Source of the DNA: an uncultured Bacteroides sp.
GTDB lineage: Bacteria; Bacteroidota; Bacteroidia; Bacteroidales; Bacteroidaceae
Direction: 5' to 3'
Assembly (NCBI RefSeq): GCF_902491285.1
Contig: NZ_CABUHK010000115.1
Coordinates: 1 to 12,422 of the forward strand
DNA length: 12,422 nucleotides
Below the pieces are notes generated by a model, which did not search any database, was not told where the DNA came from, and saw only the letters and a program-made list of their open reading frames with translations. Numbering within the stretch: position 1 is the stretch's first letter; the number at the start of each line of letters is the position of its first letter. Of this stretch, positions 7,234 through 12,422 are shown piece by piece. A program made the translations under genes and the position numbers.

Positions 7234-8823
7234 CTAAGGTTTACATGCCCACCATAAATCAGTAGCCATATTATCTGCTCTCTTCAGATAATTGTTAACA
7301 GCATATTGTACATTGACTGTATTGTCTATATATTCTGCAGATGGATAAGGCATACGACGTGCTCCTTTTTTATTATCCACAGTTCCACCACTCATGTTGC
7401 CTTCGTCAGTAGTCGGAATCAATTTAGGATAACCTGTACGGCGATAATCCGCCCATGCTTCATTTCCTAACATCCAATTAGCTATCCATTTCTGAGTAAT
7501 GATCCGTTCCTGTTTCACCTCATCGGTAGAAGACTCATCCCATTTTATCGTAATTGTTGAAAGCTGAGAATTGTATGAGTTGAGTCCGGAAGGATCTGTA
7601 TAGGTGGTTGGTATCTTGCTTTCATCATTCAAATATTCTTCAGGGTTACCAGCGCTCCATTGTTCAAATGAAAGACGTATTCCTTGATTATAGAAATCAC
7701 GTGCTTCTCCTCCCATATCAAACTTGAATATAGCTTTTCCTTCAGCTCTTAGAAAAGCAACTTCTGCTGCATTCATCCAAAGGATAGGATCGGAAGCTGA
7801 GATTTTTATCTTGGAATAGTTTATAAAATAATCTTTCACTTTTTCAAGGTTAATGCCTCGGCGCAATCCGACATATTCTTGGTCTTCCCAACCAGATTTC
7901 TCAAAATAAGCAGCACGACGTGCATCCGCATAACCATTCATATAGCAAACAATATCTGCTGCTACATGGCTGTCACCACCACTTGTTTCTTCATTATATC
8001 GAACAGCTGTATACAGTGGATTAGGTATTGTACCGAAATAATTCCATTTAGCATTATCCTCATTGGATTCTATTACACCAAATTCATGTTTCACTGCACT
8101 TTCGGCCATCTCTTGAGCTAATTTTTTATTAGCATAGGAAATCCGGATAGCTAAACGTAGTTTTAGTGAATTGGCAAACTTAATCCATTTCGGTACATTT
8201 CCGTCATATACGTGGTCTGCAGTAGCCACAAGAGCCGAACCACTATTTTCTGTCAGGATTTCTATTGCATGATTCAACTCCTCAAAGAACTTATTGTAAA
8301 CTTCCTCTTGAGAATCGTAAGGAATGGTTATTTTTCCGTCTGCTCCAATTTTAGAATAAGGTATAGGACCATAAGTATCGGTCACACGACTCATTGCCGC
8401 TACTTTTATAATTTCAGCAATGGCATAAGGGACCGGATTGTTAGTAGCTTCAGATACACTTTTTACTGTTGACAAGTTACTATATAGAACCGGGATAACT
8501 TTATCACTTTTCAAGAAAACCCTTGTCCAGTCATCTGTCGGATTGAAATTAGAAATTGTAAATGCCCATGCACTCTTGGAGTCGGCAAAGTAACCTCCAC
8601 ATGGTCCTCCCAGCAAACAATCTGTAAACTGTGCTGTATTAACATCACTAGATACAACACAACCAGCCAAATTGCTCATTGCAGAACCCAAAGCGTAATC
8701 ATCAGCTGCTAAACTTCCCGGTTGATATGGATTGGAGTTTATATCCATATATTGACTAGTGCAAGATATGAAAGATATGGTCAATGCCCCCAAAAACAGT
8801 TTATTTATTATATTATTTCTCAT
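7234..8823 (-). CDS. SusD/RagB-family outer-membrane lipoprotein (SusD-like_2 type)
   Basis: Glycan-binding lid of the SusC transporter, anchored at the outer-membrane surface; 529 residues, a normal length for the family. The signal peptide ends at FISC with Cys21, followed by the typical start YMDINSNPYQPG (25-36). Family features include MSRVTDTYGPIPYSKI (144-159), the TPR-type helix YDSQEEVYNKFFEEL (169-183), PKWIKFANSLKLRLAIRIS (211-229), and near the C-terminus WMLGNEAWADYRRTGYPKL (450-468) followed by RMPYPSAEY (490-498). These match the SusD-like_2/PF12741-type branch rather than the classic starch SusD. It starts 13 nt after the SusC-like stop, as expected for a pair whose products form one complex. 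Unlike the other lipoproteins here, the residues just after the Cys are not acidic. Specificity cannot be read from sequence alone. Confidence 0.95.
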   Translation of the reverse strand: MRNNIINKLFLGALTISFISCTSQYMDINSNPYQPGSLAADDYALGSAMSNLAGCVVSSDVNTAQFTDCLLGGPCGGYFADSKSAWAFTISNFNPTDDWTRVFLKSDKVIPVLYSNLSTVKSVSEATNNPVPYAIAEIIKVAAMSRVTDTYGPIPYSKIGADGKITIPYDSQEEVYNKFFEELNHAIEILTENSGSALVATADHVYDGNVPKWIKFANSLKLRLAIRISYANKKLAQEMAESAVKHEFGVIESNEDNAKWNYFGTIPNPLYTAVRYNEETSGGDSHVAADIVCYMNGYADARRAAYFEKSGWEDQEYVGLRRGINLEKVKDYFINYSKIKISASDPILWMNAAEVAFLRAEGKAIFKFDMGGEARDFYNQGIRLSFEQWSAGNPEEYLNDESKIPTTYTDPSGLNSYNSQLSTITIKWDESSTDEVKQERIITQKWIANWMLGNEAWADYRRTGYPKLIPTTDEGNMSGGTVDNKKGARRMPYPSAEYIDNTVNVQYAVNNYLKRADNMATDLWWACKP

Positions 8824-8836
8824 ATTAATGCATTGT

Positions 8837-11800
8837 TTAGAATTTGAAACTTAGACTAAATCCTATATTACGTAAAGATGGCATCATAAAGTAGTCTATT
8901 CCTTGATAGAAGTTATCTGTAGAAGCAATACTTTCCGGATCGAATGGCGCTTTATTGTAGATCATCCAAAGATTACGCCCAATCATAGATATTTTAATGT
9001 CGCAAATATTATGCAACATCTTTCGAGGGAAAGTATATCCGAATGATACTTCTTGTAAACGGACATTAGTTGCAGAATAGGTGTAATATTGTGGAACTGA
9101 AGTTCCGCCACCGATAATTCCATACCATGTTTCCGGATTAACGCGGTCATTGCCGTTGACGAGCACATATCCATGATCTCTAGCTTCAGCAGTTGCCTCA
9201 GAAACACCGTAATAATCAAGCATAGCTTGTGTTCGTGAAAATACAACTCCTCCCAAACGTGCAGAAACAAGGAAACCTGCATTAAAATTATTCCAACTAA
9301 AATTATTACGCCAAGCTAAATTACCTTTGGGTAATACACTTCCTAGTTTTATATACTTTTTAGGGTCCTTGATTGTTTCGGTTGTCATTTTACCAGCTTG
9401 ATCAATGTATATTTTATTATTAGTATCCCGTTTTAAATCAATAAAAGAATACAAGTCGCCCATACTGCCACCTTCCTTTAATAAGAAACGAGCTTCACCT
9501 AAACCTCCCATGTTGAGTGTGCCAATAGAGAAGTTTTCTCCTGTGATAGGATTAATAGCGTCGCTGGCCAAAGTTAAGATTTTATTCCTATTCATAGAAA
9601 ATGTGAATCCGGTGTCCCAAGTGAATTTATTCCATGTATTTTTATATCCTAATGAAAGCTCGATACCTTGATTACGTACCGCTCCTGTTTGAATATACAT
9701 AGCTGACCATCCACTGACTGGCAACTGTGGATTAAATGTCTGATTCATTGTTTTAGCATTATAATATGTAATGTCTAAATCAAAATTCTTCAAGAAGCGC
9801 ATGGTTAATCCGACCTCAAATGATTGAGTTCGTTCTGGTTTCAAATTATATAAAGGATATTGGGTCATGATACTCCATTGAGCTGAGTTAGCAGTCCATT
9901 CATAACGAGGATTGGCCAAATATCTTCCGAAAGCACTACCTACAGATGCCCAGGAACCACGTAGTTTCATATAAGACAGATAATCTTTATTCAACTTTGG
10001 CATCAGTTCAGAAAGAACCACAGAAGCACCGACTGACGGGTAGAAAAAAGATTTGCTTTTCGAATTTGGTCCAGCTAACTGTGAGGGCCAGTCATTACGT
10101 CCTGTTAAAGTTATATAGTAGGTACTTTTATATCCTAATTCGGCAGAAGCAAATATAGATTGAGTCTGCTCTCTCCATCCCTCTTGCATACGTTCTGTTT
10201 TGCTAGGACTTAAATTTTGTATAGCAAAGAAGTTGGTTAAGCCTACAGTTTCACCTTTAAATGAATCGGTACCATCAGCAATCGGACCACGTACTTTCAT
10301 TGCATCAGAACGTATATCGGAGAAAGAACCACCAACGTTTGCCTGCAATGAAATGATTTCACCAAACATTTTATTAATATTCACAAGGAAGTCTGCGTAC
10401 AACTGCTTATCATTTGTTCGGGTAATTCCGTATAAGCCGCGAGACGACTTTTCCGTCAATTGAGTATTGGTGGAAGCATAGAACTTTTCTGTATAATCAT
10501 TATTAGAATTATCCAAACGAACGCGACCGGAAACGCTCAACCAATCTAATATCTGATAACTTAAATTAGCATTCAGCATATAACGATCTTTTTTGTTCTC
10601 ACGCAGATTGCGATAATTTACCCAATATGGATTTTGCATAGTCATGGCTTCATCACCAACGGGCCAATATTGAGTATAAATTTTGCGAGCCGGGTCGTAA
10701 CGTTCGTACATACTAATATCTTCCCAGTCATTGCCACGCGGAAATAAATAAGCTCCTACTAACGGGTTATTATACGTACCTTGGTTCGTCATATTTCTAT
10801 CATTTTGTAGAATATAACTTGCTCCGAAATCCAATGTCATTTTATCATCTAAAAAAGATGTTGTATTTCGGACTGTAAAGTTATAACGATTGTACTTGTT
10901 ATTAGGAACAATACCTTTTGAATTTACGGCTGCTGCTGAAGCATATGTCTGATTTTTCTCTGTTCCGGTAGAAAATGAGACGCTTTCTGTAGCAATAACA
11001 CCTGTTTGGAAATAGTCATCTTGAGGATTATAGCCAAAATAGTTGGTTTCTGTTAGTTTACGACCCCAGCTACGTGCCCCGGAAACATTCTGAACACCTT
11101 CCATACCTGTTCCATAACGGGTCTGAAAACGTGGCATAATAAAAGGAGATGTCAATTCAGTGTTTGAATTGACTGTAATATTAACCTTTCCTTCTTTTCC
11201 TTTTTTAGTCGTGATTACAATTGCGCCATTAGCAGCTTCCGAACCGTACAAAGCTGCTGCGGCAGCACCAGTCAAGACTGACATTGATTCAATATCTTCC
11301 GGATTGATATCGGCGATAGGCTCACTGGCGCCACGTGAGTCAAATTCCGTACCTCCACTTTTTGTTGAACGTCCTGAGAAAATGGGTACACCATCTATTA
11401 CGTACAATGCATTAGAAGATTGCATAATTGATTTTGTACCACGCATCACTACTTTTGAAACACCACCAACACCTGATGAAGAGGCATTGATATTGACACC
11501 TGCTACTTTTCCACTTAAAGAATTGACAAAATTTGCATCTTTGTTAGATGTAATTTCATTTGTATTAACTTGTTGTACGTTATAACTTAAAGCTTTCTCC
11601 GAACGCTTGATACCCAATGCTGTAACAACGACTTCGTCTATTACTTGTGTATCATCCAACATCGTAATATTTATGGCTATCTGTCCTTTTAATGGAATTT
11701 CTTGTGTCTTATAACCTATATAAGAATAAACAAGGATAGGATTAAGACTTTTGGTAACGACTTTGTAATTCCCATCTAAATCTGTTATTGCACCATCCGT

Positions 11801-12229
11801 TGTCCCTTTAATCAAGATACTGACACCAATCAAGGGTTCTCCTTTAGCATCCAAGACTTGTCCGGTAATAGTACGCTCTTTCCCGGTTGATTGTTGTGTT
11901 GGATCAGGGCCCCCTTTTTCCGACAGATAAATAATATTCTCTTCTATTTTATAAGAGATATCTTTATTTTTCAGAAGTGTGTTTAAAACTTGCTCTAAAG
12001 AGGCATCTTTTACCTTTAGAGGTTCAACGACAATAGTTGATAATTTGTCATTGTAAAAGAATTGATACTTTGATTGTGCCTGAATTTGTTTAATCACACT
12101 CCCTAAAGTTGTACGAGGAGTCGATAAGGTCAACTGTGCCGCAGCCCATTGTACAGGAACTGCTATCAACAAAAGAATCAATAAAGCTCGAAATAGCTTC
12201 GACTTTTGAAGCGAATGTTTGCTTTCCAT
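8837..12229 (-). CDS. SusC/RagA-family TonB-dependent outer-membrane transporter with STN domain
   Basis: Imports oligosaccharides through the outer membrane using TonB energy; 1130 residues. The signal peptide is 1-31 (cleavage after WAAA, before Q32). It is followed by an STN domain (about 33-104), a carboxypeptidase-regulatory-like domain (about 120-190), a TonB-box-like DEVVVTALG (198-206), the plug (about 210-345, with NALYVIDGVPI at 273-283 and LYGSEAANGAIVITTKKG at 327-344), and the 22-strand barrel ending in FSLSFKF with the terminal Phe expected for BAM-dependent insertion. SusC proteins with an extra STN domain usually signal to a FecR-like anti-sigma factor and ECF sigma factor, so that mode of control is likely here. 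The start at 12229 gives a clean signal peptide. An ATG 4 nt upstream (12231-12233) is in another frame. It is first in the operon, with the SusD-like gene 13 nt downstream. Confidence 0.96.
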   Translation of the reverse strand: MESKHSLQKSKLFRALLILLLIAVPVQWAAAQLTLSTPRTTLGSVIKQIQAQSKYQFFYNDKLSTIVVEPLKVKDASLEQVLNTLLKNKDISYKIEENIIYLSEKGGPDPTQQSTGKERTITGQVLDAKGEPLIGVSILIKGTTDGAITDLDGNYKVVTKSLNPILVYSYIGYKTQEIPLKGQIAINITMLDDTQVIDEVVVTALGIKRSEKALSYNVQQVNTNEITSNKDANFVNSLSGKVAGVNINASSSGVGGVSKVVMRGTKSIMQSSNALYVIDGVPIFSGRSTKSGGTEFDSRGASEPIADINPEDIESMSVLTGAAAAALYGSEAANGAIVITTKKGKEGKVNITVNSNTELTSPFIMPRFQTRYGTGMEGVQNVSGARSWGRKLTETNYFGYNPQDDYFQTGVIATESVSFSTGTEKNQTYASAAAVNSKGIVPNNKYNRYNFTVRNTTSFLDDKMTLDFGASYILQNDRNMTNQGTYNNPLVGAYLFPRGNDWEDISMYERYDPARKIYTQYWPVGDEAMTMQNPYWVNYRNLRENKKDRYMLNANLSYQILDWLSVSGRVRLDNSNNDYTEKFYASTNTQLTEKSSRGLYGITRTNDKQLYADFLVNINKMFGEIISLQANVGGSFSDIRSDAMKVRGPIADGTDSFKGETVGLTNFFAIQNLSPSKTERMQEGWREQTQSIFASAELGYKSTYYITLTGRNDWPSQLAGPNSKSKSFFYPSVGASVVLSELMPKLNKDYLSYMKLRGSWASVGSAFGRYLANPRYEWTANSAQWSIMTQYPLYNLKPERTQSFEVGLTMRFLKNFDLDITYYNAKTMNQTFNPQLPVSGWSAMYIQTGAVRNQGIELSLGYKNTWNKFTWDTGFTFSMNRNKILTLASDAINPITGENFSIGTLNMGGLGEARFLLKEGGSMGDLYSFIDLKRDTNNKIYIDQAGKMTTETIKDPKKYIKLGSVLPKGNLAWRNNFSWNNFNAGFLVSARLGGVVFSRTQAMLDYYGVSEATAEARDHGYVLVNGNDRVNPETWYGIIGGGTSVPQYYTYSATNVRLQEVSFGYTFPRKMLHNICDIKISMIGRNLWMIYNKAPFDPESIASTDNFYQGIDYFMMPSLRNIGFSLSFKF

Positions 12230-12259
12230 ACATTTTATTTAATGGTTATACATTTTATT
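12228..12259 (-). repeat. 12-bp direct repeat spanning the SusC start region
   Basis: The sequence atacattttatt (+ strand) occurs at 12228-12239 and again at 12248-12259, a spacing of exactly 20 nt. Read on the - strand, each copy is aataaaatgtat, so each carries an ATG in an A-rich context. The downstream copy overlaps the first bases of the SusC start codon. It may be a small tandem duplication of the translation-initiation region. The repeat is plain from the sequence; its function is unknown. Confidence 0.6.
12239..12253 (-). CDS. Possible 4-residue leader peptide (MYNH) upstream of the SusC gene
   Basis: On the - strand a GGAG (12263-12266) lies 9 nt before an ATG at 12251-12253, which reads M-Y-N-H and stops at 12239-12241, 9 nt before the SusC start. 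The SusC start itself has no Shine-Dalgarno-like sequence nearby, so ribosomes could load here and continue by reinitiation. Bacteroides makes little use of Shine-Dalgarno pairing, and so short a frame could easily be chance. Low confidence. Confidence 0.15.
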   Translation of the reverse strand: MYNH

Positions 12260-12266
12260 GAACTCC

Positions 12267-12289
12267 AAGGAAAGGTGTCGACTTTCCTT
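12267..12289 (-). promoter_or_regulatory. Hairpin in the 5' leader of the SusC gene
   Basis: There is a perfect 8-bp inverted repeat, aaggaaag (12267-12274) and ctttcctt (12282-12289), with a 7-nt loop. In the - strand transcript it would lie 38-60 nt before the SusC start codon, with the GGAG motif at 12263-12266 directly after it. No U-run follows, so it is not a terminator. It could influence RNA stability, ribosome access or binding of a regulator or small RNA; glycan-use operons of Bacteroides are known to be controlled by such leaders in some cases. Confidence 0.45.
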
Positions 12290-12422
12290 CCCTTTGCTAA
12301 TAAAACAACACTAATTTAATAAACACTTAGTTGAATTCATTACTGTCCCGTAAAAGTGGATAAATAATTCTTTGAAATAATTGAAATATAGTCTATTAGA
12401 TACTACTTTTTAGGCGCGACGA

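Larger units (their letters stand above)
1795..12229 (-). other. Six-gene polysaccharide utilization locus, probable N-glycan-targeting operon
   Basis: All six genes run on the - strand from the SusC-like gene (12229) to the BACON gene (1795). Spacers are 13, 148, 10, 36 and 37 nt in order of transcription. The set of SusC, SusD, two predicted glycan-binding lipoproteins, one GH18 endoglycosidase and a BACON lipoprotein is a typical Bacteroides outer-membrane capture-cut-import system. The endo-beta-N-acetylglucosaminidase-like enzyme points to N-glycans or another substrate with a GlcNAc-beta-1,4-GlcNAc core. The layout resembles, from memory, the B. thetaiotaomicron locus around EndoBT-3987. 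Substrate is an inference, since no exo-acting enzyme or regulator is visible in the window. Confidence 0.85.
12230..12422 (-). promoter_or_regulatory. Leader and presumed promoter region of the PUL operon
   Basis: This 193-nt stretch holds the 5' leader of the SusC gene and probably its promoter, since all three - strand frames close within it and no gene is visible. It contains the direct repeat at 12228-12259, a hairpin at 12267-12289 and a small possible leader peptide. Further upstream, at about 12338-12357, the - strand reads cacttttacgggacagtaat, the most GC-containing and promoter-like block in an AT-rich background, 109-128 nt before the start codon. I see no housekeeping TAnnTTTG box at a clear position. 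A promoter used by an ECF sigma factor would be expected from the STN domain of SusC, but its consensus cannot be confirmed here. Confidence 0.4.

Noticed and set aside
11160..11585. Open frame of 141 codons on the + strand
   Set aside because: Antisense to the plug region of the SusC-like gene, with no recognisable domain or start context.
1795..12229. A new defence, mobile or secretion system
   Set aside because: Every gene on this strand fits known PUL component families; there is no transposase, integrase, toxin, nuclease or repeat array.
12320..12388. Short - strand frame ending in IYPLLRDSNEFN near 12330-12365
   Set aside because: It is short, has no start codon and no family resemblance; the bases are better viewed as part of the promoter region.
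12396..12422. Possible C-terminal end of an upstream anti-sigma gene on the - strand
   Set aside because: All three frames close within 27 nt of the window edge, so the few residues left cannot be assigned to any gene.

Overview
The window looks like a chromosomal segment of a gut Bacteroides species, in or near the B. thetaiotaomicron group. The evidence is a SusC/SusD pair, four further lipoproteins with Bacteroidota-type lipoboxes, DUF1735 and BACON domains, and AT-rich spacers with no strong Shine-Dalgarno sequences. It holds two transcription units that converge near position 1700.

Left part (1-1707, + strand): a 472-residue RecD-like SF1B DNA helicase (9-1427). It is followed by a short broken remnant of an AAA-family ATPase gene of the Bacteroides COG1672 type (about 1452-1657). 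The N-terminus and C-terminus of that gene are joined with the ATPase core missing. A strong 13-bp inverted repeat (1663-1707) follows and probably terminates transcription from both sides.

Right part (1795-12229, - strand): a six-gene polysaccharide utilization locus (PUL), read right to left. The genes are a SusC-like TonB-dependent transporter with an N-terminal STN domain, a SusD-like lipoprotein, a GH18-fold lipoprotein that has lost its catalytic residues (probable glycan-binding protein), a DUF1735 + LamG/concanavalin-like lipoprotein, a DUF1735 + GH18 endo-beta-N-acetylglucosaminidase-like lipoprotein with an intact DDE catalytic motif, and a three-BACON-domain lipoprotein with a leucine-rich C-terminus. 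Genes are 10-37 nt apart, except for a 148-nt gap after the susD-like gene.

Together these genes fit a surface machine for N-glycans. The GH18 enzyme would cut the chitobiose core (GlcNAc-beta-1,4-GlcNAc) of a glycoprotein N-glycan outside the cell, the accessory lipoproteins would hold the glycan, and SusC/SusD would import it. From memory, gene order and domain make-up match the B. thetaiotaomicron high-mannose N-glycan locus around EndoBT-3987, but I could not align the sequences. Periplasmic exo-enzymes such as GH92 mannosidases and a regulator are not in the window. The STN domain predicts an ECF sigma/anti-sigma pair, probably beyond the right edge. The right end (12230-12422) is the leader and promoter region of the operon, with a hairpin, a 12-bp direct repeat and a possible 4-residue leader peptide.

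I saw no tRNA, rRNA, CRISPR array, insertion sequence or defence system.
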